NCBI RefSeq assembly: GCF_900119915.1
Contig: NZ_LT635455.1
Coordinates: 248,001-312,000 of the forward strand
DNA length: 64,000 bases
Reading direction: 5' to 3'
Source of the DNA: Olsenella timonensis
GTDB lineage: Bacteria > Actinomycetota > Coriobacteriia > Coriobacteriales > Atopobiaceae
Positions 33,443 to 42,576 of the stretch are shown here, piece by piece. Numbering within the stretch: position 1 is the stretch's first letter; each line of letters starts with the position of its first letter. The translations under genes were made by a program, and so were the position numbers. The notes under the pieces are model-generated. The model was not told where the DNA came from, did not search any database, and was given only the letters and a program-made list of their open reading frames with translations.

Positions 33443-34582
33443 CTAGAGCTCCTCGAAGGTCAGGTAGACGTACGAGCTGCTGTACTCGTTGTACTCGTCT
33501 TCCGGGTCGGTCTCGTAGCTCACCGTGCCGCGCAGTCCGCCCTCCGTCTCAAAGCGCACGATGAGGTCGTCGTAGTACGAGCCGGACACAAAGCTCTCCA
33601 CGAACTCTGCGGGGAAGGTGGGGTCGGCCGCGAGCAGGCCGTCCGTCGCGACGGGGACGTCGAGCCCGGAGACCATTCCCGCGAGCCGCGCGAAGTCGCT
33701 CTCCGCGCGAGCGAGGTTCTCCTCTGGGGTGAGGGAGAGGTCGAACTCCGTGTGGTAGTCGAGCGCCTCCACCACGCCGTCCTCGTTGGTGCTCACGCAC
33801 AGGCTCGACGTCTGCGGGTCGCCGATGTCGAGCGTGTAGCCAAAGACGCGGTAGCCGTAGCTCTGGTAGCCCTCCTGCGGGTCGTCGGCGGAGACGTAGC
33901 CGCAGCCGCCGTCCTCGAACGCCGATGCGACGACGTCAATGGTCTCCGCCGCCGCCTGCTGCGCCTCCGACATGGCCGACGCCGACGCCGCAAAGCGCGG
34001 CGCGAACACGATCGCGAGCGCGACTATCGGGGCGAGAAAAACCACGAGGCGCCGTAGGGCGAGCCCAGGCATGGAAAGGCGATACCCCTCGGCGATGCGC
34101 CGGGCCGCCTCGTGCAGGCTGCGCATGAGCTGCCACATGCCGAAGAGGCCGAGCGCCCCGGCCGCCACCTGGGCGGTCTCGCCGAGACCCTCGAGGTTCC
34201 TGTCGCCGCGAGCGTCGCCGACGGCCTCGGCAACGCGACCGGCCGAGGCGAGCCCGAGGGCGGCGTGAAGCTCACCGGGGGTGCTCGCGTCCACGTGCGG
34301 GGTGAGCGCGACGCGCTCGACGCGGGCCCACTCGTCGGAGCCGGCGAGGGAGCGCGAGCGTACCAGCAGGACCATGGAAACGACCAGGTAGATGAGCACG
34401 ATGGGAATCAGGGCAAAGATGCCCGCCTCGTAGGTGCCCCGCGACTCCAGCGCGATGTCATCAATCATGATGAGAATCACCCACGCGGCGAGCGTGGGGA
34501 AGATCGCGAAGAGGAAGTAGGTCCCCAGCTTGGGCCAGAGATAGAGGCGGCGGATGAGCTTTGTGTCCTCGTCGGTGAACAT
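33443..34582 (-). CDS. Hypothetical membrane protein with large C-terminal domain
   Basis: A 379-residue protein not recognised as a named family. Hydrophobic segments occur at about 22-40, 53-74 and 182-200, with a soluble domain of about 110 residues between the second and third. The C-terminal 180 residues are acidic and rich in Tyr/Ser (SYETDPEDEYNEYSSSYVYL), probably outside the cell. AAAGGAG precedes the ATG. It follows the HAD gene closely on the same strand and converges on the kinase gene. Confidence 0.6.
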   Translation of the reverse strand: MFTDEDTKLIRRLYLWPKLGTYFLFAIFPTLAAWVILIMIDDIALESRGTYEAGIFALIPIVLIYLVVSMVLLVRSRSLAGSDEWARVERVALTPHVDASTPGELHAALGLASAGRVAEAVGDARGDRNLEGLGETAQVAAGALGLFGMWQLMRSLHEAARRIAEGYRLSMPGLALRRLVVFLAPIVALAIVFAPRFAASASAMSEAQQAAAETIDVVASAFEDGGCGYVSADDPQEGYQSYGYRVFGYTLDIGDPQTSSLCVSTNEDGVVEALDYHTEFDLSLTPEENLARAESDFARLAGMVSGLDVPVATDGLLAADPTFPAEFVESFVSGSYYDDLIVRFETEGGLRGTVSYETDPEDEYNEYSSSYVYLTFEEL

Positions 34583-34606
34583 GGTTTCCCCGGCTCCTTT
34601 CGGTGT

Positions 34607-35215
34607 CTAGCCCAGCTGCCGAACGCGTGCCTCGAGCTCGCCGACGTTGCCGGTGAAGTGGTGGGCGTGCATTCCCGCCACCCGCGCGCCCTCGCAGTTG
34701 TCCGCATTGTCGTCCACGAAGAGGCACGAGGCGGGGTCGAGGTGGTAGCGGTCGCAGAGCAGGCGGAAGATCGCCGGGTCCGGCTTCATGATGCGCTCCT
34801 GCGCCGAGACCACGCACCCGTCCAGGTGCGGCGCGATGGGCGCGTGCCCGAGCTGGTCCATGATGCGGGTGTTGGCGTTTGATAGCACGTAGACGCCATA
34901 CCCCTCCCGCTTGAGCCTGATGCCGAGCTCGTTTGTCGCCTCGATGGGCCGAGACCTCTCCGGCCAGTGCTCGAGGCACTCGTCGAGACTGGGGTGCAGG
35001 CGCTCCGGCAGGTGCGCGAGCGCGTAGCGGCGCATCGTCTCGTGGGAGATGGTGCCGGAGTCGAGCAGCGTCCAGAGCGGGCTGCCAAAGAGCGCTCCGT
35101 CGAGCATCGCGGCGTCCTCGGGCGTGTCGGTGAAGCATGAGGAGAAGTACGGCCCGTCAAACGTCATGAGCACGTTGCCCATGTCAAAGATGACGGCACG
35201 CAGGTTGCGGTCCAT
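34607..35215 (-). CDS. HAD-superfamily hydrolase, subfamily IA (YihX-like)
   Basis: A 202-residue protein with motif I VIFDMGNVLMTFD, motif II YVLSNANTRIM, motif III Lys in MKPDPAIFRLLCDRY, and motif IV FVDDNADNCEGA. The layout is that of YihX-like sugar-phosphate phosphatases. Cytoplasmic; substrate not predicted. It lies upstream of the membrane-protein gene and divergent from the Sau3AI-like gene. Confidence 0.87.
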   Translation of the reverse strand: MDRNLRAVIFDMGNVLMTFDGPYFSSCFTDTPEDAAMLDGALFGSPLWTLLDSGTISHETMRRYALAHLPERLHPSLDECLEHWPERSRPIEATNELGIRLKREGYGVYVLSNANTRIMDQLGHAPIAPHLDGCVVSAQERIMKPDPAIFRLLCDRYHLDPASCLFVDDNADNCEGARVAGMHAHHFTGNVGELEARVRQLG

Positions 35216-35395
35216 GGCGGCCTCCTCTCGACTGGTAGTGAGTATAGCTGCAAGAGCGTCGCCTCGCGCAATCTGCCCTCGCGTTCAGTTCCCGCTCTGC
35301 TCGTTCGTAGACATACCGCGCGATGAGAAGAACAACATGTTTAATCGCATATGAGGTAAAGTCAGGTCATCGGTCAACTTATGGGGGCGTTTCAG

Positions 35396-36730
35396 ATGGG
35401 TGAGATTTGGCTCGGCTATGACCCAAATAGTCCAGAGTCGATTCTGGAGTATGCCGGACAGCTGACCGGCAAGACTCTGCGCGAGGCTGCGAACCTAACC
35501 CAAATTGACGACCCCCACAGGCGACGTGGAGCCTTTGGCAATGCGCTTGAGGAGCACTACTTCCACATTGAGCCAAACAGTCGTCCAACGGCCGACTTTG
35601 ATGGAGCGGGCCTAGAGCTCAAGTCAACTCCGCTCAAGAAGAACAGCAAAGGGGAGCTCTCTGCAAAGGAACGCCTCGTCATCTCGCAGATTAACTACAT
35701 GACCGTGGTCAACGAGGACTTTGAGCACAGCCATCTCATGGAGAAGGCAAAGAACATACTGCTGGTTTCATATCTATATGAGCCCGACAAGAGTCCACTG
35801 GATTATCAGATCCAGTCTGCAGTTCAGTGGAGCTTTCCCGTTGAGGACCTTCCCCAGATTAAGCGGGACTGGGAGATGGTTGTAAACAAGGTTCGAGCGG
35901 GACATGCCGAGGATATCTCCGGTAGTGACACGTTGTATCTTGAGGCGTGCACCAAGGCCAAGGACTCGTCGGTCCGAACAGGACAGCCCTTCTCGGACGT
36001 TCCGGCAAAGCCACGCGCTTGGGCGCTGAAAGCCTCGTACATGACTGCGATTCAGCGTCGGATTCTTGATGAGCTGAGAAGCATCCCGAGGGAGATCGGC
36101 GAGAAGAACCTCGATCTTCTCGAGCTTCTCAGGAAGAGGTTTTCTCCGTACTTCGGGATGGCCGAAGAGGAGTTAGCAATGCAATTCGGTGTCTCCAAGT
36201 CTAAAAACCGCTGCGCACGTATCACCAAGAAGATTTTGGGTGTTGCCGAGGATGCGGAGGTTGAGGAGTTCGCCAAAGCAGGCATCGTTCCCAAGACCAT
36301 ACGTCTTAGGAAGAATGGTCGTCCAAAGGAGGCGCTGTCCTTTCCGGCGTTTAGCTACTTCGATCTTGCCAAGCGGAACTTTGAGGACTCCGATTTTCTG
36401 GGCTATCTTCAGCAGAAATACCTGTTTGTGCTCTATCGCGAAGACGATGCGGGTGTATATCGCCTTCAGGATATCTGCTTCTGGCAGATGCCCGAGGATG
36501 ACCTCAAAGATGCGAGCCAATGCTATGACCAGATGCGCGACAACGTGCTCAAGGGCCGAGCCGATATTTCGGTGCGGTCGAGTGAGAACCGGTGCTGCCA
36601 CGTGAGGCCGCATGGACGCGACTCGCGTGATACGCGTCCGCAACCGTTTGGCCCGCCCGTCGTCAAGAAGTGCTTCTGGCTGAACCAGGGTTACCTGCAG
36701 GAAGAGATTGGGCGAGTTCTCTCGAGTTGA
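35396..36730 (+). CDS. Sau3AI-like type II restriction endonuclease (MutH family)
   Basis: A 444-residue protein (449 if an ATG at 35381 is used) that I recognise as Sau3AI-like. The active-site region is DFDGAGLELKSTPLKK (about residues 67-82), giving Asp67, Glu74 and Lys76 of the MutH D...E-x-K motif. SAKERLVISQINY and the later KPRAWALKASYM, CHVRPHGRDSRDT and VKKCFWLNQGY also follow Sau3AI. By analogy it cuts GATC. The second half is a MutH-like duplicated allosteric domain. It is followed 63 bases later by its cognate cytosine methylase. Lower GC than flanks fits acquisition by transfer. Confidence 0.88.
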   Translation: MGEIWLGYDPNSPESILEYAGQLTGKTLREAANLTQIDDPHRRRGAFGNALEEHYFHIEPNSRPTADFDGAGLELKSTPLKKNSKGELSAKERLVISQINYMTVVNEDFEHSHLMEKAKNILLVSYLYEPDKSPLDYQIQSAVQWSFPVEDLPQIKRDWEMVVNKVRAGHAEDISGSDTLYLEACTKAKDSSVRTGQPFSDVPAKPRAWALKASYMTAIQRRILDELRSIPREIGEKNLDLLELLRKRFSPYFGMAEEELAMQFGVSKSKNRCARITKKILGVAEDAEVEEFAKAGIVPKTIRLRKNGRPKEALSFPAFSYFDLAKRNFEDSDFLGYLQQKYLFVLYREDDAGVYRLQDICFWQMPEDDLKDASQCYDQMRDNVLKGRADISVRSSENRCCHVRPHGRDSRDTRPQPFGPPVVKKCFWLNQGYLQEEIGRVLSS

Positions 36731-36793
36731 TCTCGTCCGGTTGATCGGCTATGATGATCGGGAAGTAACGACACAGAAAGCGAACGGAGAAAC

Positions 36794-38077
36794 GTGTCGT
36801 CCAAGAAGACCATCAGAGTGGCCGAGCTCTTTGCGGGTGTCGGTGGGTTTAGGCTGGGGCTTGAGGGGTATCACAACCCCGATGAGCCTGACATGGAGTT
36901 ACCTGCCGCGGGTCCTTTCAAGACCGTTTGGGCCAACCAGTGGGAGCCACCTGGAACAGAGGCCAAGCAGTTCGCGGCGCGTTGCTATCGCGCTCGCTTT
37001 GGCGAGAAGTCCGTTGTGAATGAGGACATTCACGAGGTTCTCGACAAGTTCGAGCGCGGCGAGATGGACATTCCCAACGTGGACATGGTGGTGGGGGGCT
37101 TCCCGTGCCAGGATTACTCCGTTGCCAAGCCTCTTTCCCAGGCAGGCGGCATCGAGGGCAAGAAGGGCGTCCTTTGGTGGGACATCTATCGGTTTCTCAA
37201 GCTGAAGAAGACCCCTCGCTACGTCCTGCTTGAAAACGTTGACCGTCTACTCAAAAGTCCCGCTTCGCAGCGAGGCCGCGACTTCGCAATCATCCTGTCT
37301 TGCCTTAATGACCTTGGGTACTCGGTTGAGTGGCGCGTCGTGAACAGCGCGGAGTATGGGTTCCCGCAGCGTCGCAAGCGCACGTATATTCTTGCGTACC
37401 TGACGGGGGAGGAATGGGATCTCGACGCTCGGATTTCCCAGGGACTGATGGCTCGGGCATTTCCGATTGTCGCGCCTGAAGTCGAGATGATTCAGCATGT
37501 GGAAATCCCTGCTGACCCCTATATTGCGACCCGTGACTTCAACAAGACCGGAAAGGCCTCTCCCTTCATGGACACGGGCGTCATGCAGGACGGTCACGTT
37601 GCAACCTGCAAGGTGACCGAGGCGTATGAGGGCTCTCGACGCGTGCTTGGGGATGTCCTTGTCGACGAGTCCGACGTGCCGGATGAGTTCTTCATTGAGC
37701 CGTCGCAGCTCCCCAAATGGGAGTATCTCAAAGGCTCGAAGAGCGAGGACCGTGTCAACAAAAAGACGGGGTTCACGTACAAGTATTCCGAGGGATCGAT
37801 GGCGTTTCCTGATGCGCTTGACCGACCCTCTCGTACGATTCTTACCGGCGAGGGGGGCCGGGGTGCCTCTCGATTCAAGCATGTCATCAAAACCGAGGAC
37901 GGACGATACCGTAGGCTTGTTCCGGACGAGCTCGATCAGCTCCAGGGCTTTCCCCGGGGATGGACAGATACCGGAATGACTGATGGGCAGCGTGCGTTTT
38001 GCATGGGAAATGCCCTAGTGGTTGGCGTGCCGCATGCAATAGGGAGGCTAATCGCCGAATTCGAAGAAAAGTGCTAA
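36794..38077 (+). CDS. DNA (cytosine-5)-methyltransferase, partner of the Sau3AI-like enzyme
   Basis: A 427-residue m5C methylase. Motif I is VAELFAGVGGFRLGLEG, motif IV GGFPCQDYSVA with the catalytic Cys, motif VI VLLENVDRLL, motif VIII PQRRKRTYILA, and motif X near the end (CMGNALVVGVP). The target recognition region lies between about 235 and 370. It should methylate the same GATC-like site as the upstream endonuclease and protect host DNA. The start is GTG at 36794 with CGGAGA upstream. Its stop shares bases with the stop of the convergent GmrSD gene. Confidence 0.92.
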   Translation: MSSKKTIRVAELFAGVGGFRLGLEGYHNPDEPDMELPAAGPFKTVWANQWEPPGTEAKQFAARCYRARFGEKSVVNEDIHEVLDKFERGEMDIPNVDMVVGGFPCQDYSVAKPLSQAGGIEGKKGVLWWDIYRFLKLKKTPRYVLLENVDRLLKSPASQRGRDFAIILSCLNDLGYSVEWRVVNSAEYGFPQRRKRTYILAYLTGEEWDLDARISQGLMARAFPIVAPEVEMIQHVEIPADPYIATRDFNKTGKASPFMDTGVMQDGHVATCKVTEAYEGSRRVLGDVLVDESDVPDEFFIEPSQLPKWEYLKGSKSEDRVNKKTGFTYKYSEGSMAFPDALDRPSRTILTGEGGRGASRFKHVIKTEDGRYRRLVPDELDQLQGFPRGWTDTGMTDGQRAFCMGNALVVGVPHAIGRLIAEFEEKC

Positions 38078-39879
38078 GTGGCGCAGCTCTGCTCCTTTTT
38101 CCATATTACAGGAGCCCACACAGAGAATAATCTTGCTCGTTCGAGTACCTGAGTATGGGTAAACTCGGTGGGGTAGTCGGTTAGGAGCTCCTTGATAAGG
38201 TAGAAGGTGTCCGCCGGTCGTCCATAGTCATGAACATGGGTTGACCCGTATTCGTAGATGTGCTTCTTCTCTGCATAGTTTTTGTTGCTGGCAGCGCTGT
38301 TGTCCGATTTAAAAATCAATGCCATATTTCCGATAGAATTGATGTAATCCTCTCGATAGCTGTCTAGGACGACGGAGTCTGGGACGTTGTCTTTTCCGTA
38401 CCAATCAACATAGTTAATCCTTCGTGGAATAATGTGTTCGAGAGTCAGATTCCTTGGAACCTGATTGCCATCTCCGCTTTTGATTCGACAAAAGCGCTCT
38501 AGCTCTTCAAGCAAATAATGGGCAAAGCCGGTATTTGTTGTACTAAATTCTGAAAAGTCATTCCTAAAGATTTCGTCATCTTCCATTCGACTAATTATGT
38601 AGTCGCAGACATTCTGACACGATTTTTCCCTGATGATACTAATCATCTTAGAAAACTCTGTATCCAGCGTATTAGTTGGTTTTCCGCAAACGCTGAAGCG
38701 AACAGTGTAGTTCAACAGTATTCTGGCTACTTTATAGAACTCCGAACTGTCAATATGATATCGCTTTGCAGCGGAATAAAGGGGTACATAGATTTGTTCC
38801 TGACCGAGGCCTCCAATCATTTGTAATAGGTGGTCGGTTTTCGGAAGACCGGAAGAATTGGAGGAAGGATCTCGTAGGGTGCCATAAGTTCTGATTGCAG
38901 AGTAAAGGTCCGCCTTTAGGCCTCCGAAGGACTGGTAGCCCTCATTGGCCAATTCCTTGAACTTAGACGGTAGTTGGACCTTGTTGAAGCGCTTGCCCTC
39001 GCGATCAAAAAAGAGGGTGATGAAGAAGTGCAGTAGCTGGTCGTCTTTGCCGCCGACCAGCGCATAGAGTTCTTGCCACGATGAGGCTCCGTCAGCATTG
39101 TTTTCAGCCGCCTTGGAAAGAAAAATGCTTCTAATGCGATCGACAGCGGTCAGGTTAAGCCCTTTGCCATTTAATGATTCAAAAACCTGGAACTCATTCA
39201 TGCTTTCTTTGCAATGGATGTCAACAACTTGGACACGGTTCTGAATCGTATTGCAGAGCGCCTTGTATCGGTTCAGGCGATTATCAGGTTCAGTGTGCCG
39301 AACCCATTCGCGAACGCAGTCTTTGTAGGTAGAAAAAGCCAATCGCATGTTTTTAACTGCTTTAGATTTGGGGTTAGGAGAGTCACAGAGATTTAGCTCC
39401 AGAACAGTCTGGTAGTAGTATTTTCCAGAATTCTCTTTTAGGAATAGTCTGGGAGTCGCACCCAATCCTTCGTCAGCATCCTCATCATTAAATAGCAACT
39501 TAAACAGTTCATTATCAATAAGTTTTTTATTGATAGTGTCCAGTGAGCTGTCCTCGGAAAGCGTTGTTCGAATTGCGGCAACAAGCAGCGAAATCGATGT
39601 CAGACGCTGCTGACCATCGAGGAGCTGTGACACCTCATCAGGATTAAGATTGAATTCCGCTGGTTTAATTGGCGCAAGTACGGAATCTTGGGGCTGATAG
39701 TCAGAGGTAACTAGGGCACCAAGAAAATGCTTCTGCTTCTTTTGTCCGACCAGTTCAACAATATCGTTCCATAGTGTTTGGTTCTCGGTTTTCCCCCAGG
39801 AGTATTCGCGCTGATAGTCAGGAATTATGAAGTGGTTTTGAGCAGACAGCAGTGTGCCGATATTAATGAAATTGTCCAT
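38074..39879 (-). CDS. GmrSD-type modification-dependent restriction enzyme (DUF262-DUF1524)
   Basis: A 601-residue protein. The N-terminal DUF262 part has IPDYQREYSWGK and SQLLDGQQRLTSI, the NTP-dependent ParB-like GmrS motifs. The C-terminal DUF1524 part has LTLEHIIPRRI and the SIGNMALIFKSDNSAASNKN segment, the HNH-type nuclease of GmrD. Fusions like this restrict modified phage DNA. Base composition is clearly AT-richer than neighbouring genes, so it was probably acquired recently. It converges on the methylase gene, with the stop codons overlapping. The ATG at 39879 follows GGAACGGG. Confidence 0.88.
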   Translation of the reverse strand: MDNFINIGTLLSAQNHFIIPDYQREYSWGKTENQTLWNDIVELVGQKKQKHFLGALVTSDYQPQDSVLAPIKPAEFNLNPDEVSQLLDGQQRLTSISLLVAAIRTTLSEDSSLDTINKKLIDNELFKLLFNDEDADEGLGATPRLFLKENSGKYYYQTVLELNLCDSPNPKSKAVKNMRLAFSTYKDCVREWVRHTEPDNRLNRYKALCNTIQNRVQVVDIHCKESMNEFQVFESLNGKGLNLTAVDRIRSIFLSKAAENNADGASSWQELYALVGGKDDQLLHFFITLFFDREGKRFNKVQLPSKFKELANEGYQSFGGLKADLYSAIRTYGTLRDPSSNSSGLPKTDHLLQMIGGLGQEQIYVPLYSAAKRYHIDSSEFYKVARILLNYTVRFSVCGKPTNTLDTEFSKMISIIREKSCQNVCDYIISRMEDDEIFRNDFSEFSTTNTGFAHYLLEELERFCRIKSGDGNQVPRNLTLEHIIPRRINYVDWYGKDNVPDSVVLDSYREDYINSIGNMALIFKSDNSAASNKNYAEKKHIYEYGSTHVHDYGRPADTFYLIKELLTDYPTEFTHTQVLERARLFSVWAPVIWKKEQSCAT

Positions 39880-40261
39880 CGCCCGTTCCCGTCTGTAACG
39901 TGACTTGACATAGAGGCAGGTTACGCCACTCTTCATTCAAATTGGCTAAAGGTTCAGTGAGTGTCAGAAACAATGGGACGAATGGATGGCGGATATGCCT
40001 TCAATGGCCGATTACTTTTCTTCGAGACATTGGGGTTGTGGCAAACGATTGCAGAGAATTCCGAGTGAATGTCTTTGCCCTGCCATCTCATAAAGAGCCA
40101 AGTTCTTTTTTTATACGATGTTTATTCGGCGCAGCTACTTACGAATAGGTTTCGAAGGTGGGTGACACAAGAAAGGCCCGGAAACAATGATGCAAACGGA
40201 GCCCAGGTCGCTTGCGGAGCTTGCTACACTTGGAGTTGCTGATCGCGAGAAAGGACCCGCC
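39880..40261. other. AT-rich intergenic stretch
   Basis: About 380 bases between the GmrSD promoter side and the ArsC-like gene. A T-run (TTCTTTTTTTATACG near 40105) and low GC suggest the edge of the transferred block. No credible gene is seen. Confidence 0.4.
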
Positions 40262-40624
40262 ATGGCTGACGTGCTGTTTGTTGAGTATCCGAAGTGCAGT
40301 ACCTGCAAGCGCGCGAAGGCGTGGCTTGATGCGCACGGCGTCTCTTACACGGACCGCCACATCGTCGAGGACAACCCGACGGCCGAGGAGCTCGCCGCCT
40401 GGCAGGCTCGCTCCGGCCTGCCCGTGCGCCGCTTCTTCAACACGAGCGGGCGCCTCTACCGAGAGCGCAACGTTAAGGCTCTTCTCGACGCCGGTATGGC
40501 GGACGCCGACGCATTCGCGCTACTCGCCGAGGACGGCATGCTGGTCAAGCGGCCGATCGTGGTCGGGGACGACTTCGTGCTCGTGGGCTTTCGCGAGGCC
40601 GAGTGGGAGGCTGCGCTGCTGTAG
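40262..40624 (+). CDS. ArsC/Spx-family thioredoxin-like protein
   Basis: A 120-residue thioredoxin-fold protein. The N-terminal VEYPKCSTCKRAKAWLDAHG contains a Cys-x-x-Cys motif as in Spx/MgsR and the ArsC-like family YffB. It may be an arsenate reductase-like enzyme or a redox regulator of RNA polymerase; sequence alone does not decide. AGAAAGGA precedes the ATG. It starts the block of chromosomal genes after the restriction island. Confidence 0.82.
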   Translation: MADVLFVEYPKCSTCKRAKAWLDAHGVSYTDRHIVEDNPTAEELAAWQARSGLPVRRFFNTSGRLYRERNVKALLDAGMADADAFALLAEDGMLVKRPIVVGDDFVLVGFREAEWEAALL

Positions 40625-40837
40625 CCCGCTGTCGCGACGACGGTCCTCTAGTTGCGCCAGAATCACAAATCGGGGTCCGGGGACGGGCCCCGTTTTGTTG
40701 TCGGTGCCGTTTACCTGCGGATTTTATCGAAAGTGCTGCACAGTTCTAGTTGCCTCTTAGTTATCAAACCGGCTTGGGGCGGCTTCTGCGCGGGACCCGT
40801 GGCATACTGGGCGAGAGGAAACAGAAGGGGAGGGGTC

Positions 40838-41476
40838 ATGCTGACGCGCGAGTTCTGCGCTGAGAACATGGAGCTTGTGCCGGCGGCGGTCGCCGCGGGA
40901 GCCGCGCGCGTCGAGCTCTGCGACAACCTGTCGGTTGGCGGGACCACGCCCAGCTACGGGGTCATTCGTGCTGCCGTTGCCCTCGCTGGCGAGAGGGGCG
41001 TGGGCGTGATGTGCATGATCCGCCCGCGCGGCGGCGGCTTCGAGTACACGCCGGACGAGGCGGCCATGATGCGCGACGACCTGGCCATGGCCAAGCGCCT
41101 GGGCGTCACCGGCGTGGTCTTTGGCTGCCTGCGGGACGGACATCTCGACCGCGCGCTCACCTCCGAGCTTGTGGAGCTCGCGGATGGCGTCGACGTGACC
41201 TTCCACATGGCATTCGACGCGCTGCCGGCAGACGAGCAGCTCGGCGCAATCGACTGGCTCGCCGGGCAGGGCGTGTCGCGCATCCTCACGCATGGCGGTC
41301 CCGCGGGCACGCCGATCGAGGACAACCTCGGCCGTCTGCGCGCCTACGTCGATCGCGCGGCCGGACGCGTCACCATCCTCCCCGGAGGGGGCATCACCTG
41401 GGAGAATGCCGAGCGCATTGCCTCCGAGCTGGGCGTCTGCGAGGTTCATGGCACCAAGATCGTGAGGCTCGCGTAA
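40838..41476 (+). CDS. cutC: CutC family protein
   Basis: A 212-residue CutC TIM-barrel protein. RVELCDNLSVGGTTPSYGVI, MIRPRGGGFEYT, VTFHMAFDALP and LTHGGPAGTPIED are the family signatures. It was first linked to copper tolerance; the biochemical activity is not firmly known. GGGGAGGGG precedes the ATG. Its stop overlaps the start of the next gene (TAATG), so the genes form an operon. Confidence 0.92.
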   Translation: MLTREFCAENMELVPAAVAAGAARVELCDNLSVGGTTPSYGVIRAAVALAGERGVGVMCMIRPRGGGFEYTPDEAAMMRDDLAMAKRLGVTGVVFGCLRDGHLDRALTSELVELADGVDVTFHMAFDALPADEQLGAIDWLAGQGVSRILTHGGPAGTPIEDNLGRLRAYVDRAAGRVTILPGGGITWENAERIASELGVCEVHGTKIVRLA

Positions 41477-42162
41477 TGGCGCGGACCCGGCAGGCGGGGC
41501 GCTTCGCGCAGGTTCGTGACGACCTGGGCTGCCACCTGGGCAAGGGGGAGCTCCTCGCCGCGCTGTCTGCCCCAGACGCGCACGTCACCAACACCGCGTT
41601 CTCCGACCTGGAGCTCGCGGGTGCCTCCGCCGACGGCACGGTCTTCGAGAACGTCGTCTTCCGCGGGTGCGCCTTCGAGCGCGTCAACCTCTCCAACTGC
41701 ACGTTTACCGACGTGCTCTTCTCGGGCTGTCGCTTCGTGCGCTGCGACATGGGGCGCAGCTGGCTCAACCGCGTGGACTTCAGGTCGTGCTCGGCGCCCG
41801 GGCTCTCCTTCCTGAAGAGCCGCCTCACCGGCGTGTCCTTCTCGGACAGCCAGCTCGCCTACGCGGACCTCTCGGAGGCGACGGTCGAGCAGCTCGTTGC
41901 CAGCGAGACCAAGCTCACCGAGGCGAGCTTCCACGCCACCCGGCTGCGTCGCGTGTCGCTGCGCGGCTGCGACCTCGCGCGATCGACGTTCTTCCGTACC
42001 AGCCTCTCGGGCGTGGACCTCTCCACGTGCGACATCTCCGGGCTGCGCATCTCCTCGGACCTGCGAGAACTGCGCGGCGCCGTCATCGACCCCGAGCAGG
42101 CGGCGGAGCTCATCGGGCTTCTCGGCATCAAGATCAAGGAGGAGGACGACACATGGCGATAA
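41476..42162 (+). CDS. Pentapeptide-repeat protein
   Basis: A 228-residue protein with at least twenty pentapeptide-like units from about residue 35 to 195 (for example FENVVFRGCAFERVNLSNC, SFLKSRLTGVSFSDSQLAYA). Such proteins form a right-handed quadrilateral beta helix and often mimic DNA or act as scaffolds. No other domain is seen. It overlaps CutC at its start and the thioesterase gene by 10 bases at its end. A role as a gyrase-protecting factor is possible but not shown. Confidence 0.85.
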   Translation: MARTRQAGRFAQVRDDLGCHLGKGELLAALSAPDAHVTNTAFSDLELAGASADGTVFENVVFRGCAFERVNLSNCTFTDVLFSGCRFVRCDMGRSWLNRVDFRSCSAPGLSFLKSRLTGVSFSDSQLAYADLSEATVEQLVASETKLTEASFHATRLRRVSLRGCDLARSTFFRTSLSGVDLSTCDISGLRISSDLRELRGAVIDPEQAAELIGLLGIKIKEEDDTWR

Positions 42163-42569
42163 TCGACGAGAACGCCACCCTCGAGGAGGTGCAGGCGGTC
42201 TTTAGGAACGACCGCTTCGCGACGGACGCCTGCGGCTGCCGCGTGGTGGAGGCCGCGCGCGGGCACGCGGTCACCGAGTTTGACATCACGCCGGGGCACC
42301 GCAACGAGAAGGGCGGCGTGATGGGCGGCGCCATCTTCACGGTGGCCGACCTTGCCTTTGCCGTGGCGTCCAACGTGGGCGAGAGCGTGACCGTCTCGGT
42401 CGCGAGCTCGATCGAGTTCATGAGCGCGGCCAAGGGCGAGAGGCTCATCGCCACGGCGGACGTCGACAAGAACGGTCGCACGCTGGCGTTCTACACCTGC
42501 TACGTGACCGACGAGCTGGGCACGCCCGTCGCGCGCGCCACGCAGACCTGCATGCACCTGCAGAAGTAG
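42153..42569 (+). CDS. PaaI-family thioesterase
   Basis: A 138-residue hot-dog-fold thioesterase. ITPGHRNEKGGVMGGAIFTV is the PaaI/YbgC-like catalytic region, followed by ADLAFAVASN, and SSIEFMSAAKGERL is the second conserved strand. It hydrolyses acyl- or aryl-CoA thioesters. GGAGGAGGAC precedes the ATG, inside the end of the pentapeptide gene. It ends 7 bases before the stop of the convergent phosphofructokinase gene. Confidence 0.85.
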   Translation: MAIIDENATLEEVQAVFRNDRFATDACGCRVVEAARGHAVTEFDITPGHRNEKGGVMGGAIFTVADLAFAVASNVGESVTVSVASSIEFMSAAKGERLIATADVDKNGRTLAFYTCYVTDELGTPVARATQTCMHLQK

Positions 42570-42576
42570 GTGGGAG

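Noticed and set aside
39942-40148. Small gene in the gap after GmrSD
   Set aside because: A 68-codon open frame with no ribosome binding site, no recognisable motif and low-GC intergenic composition.
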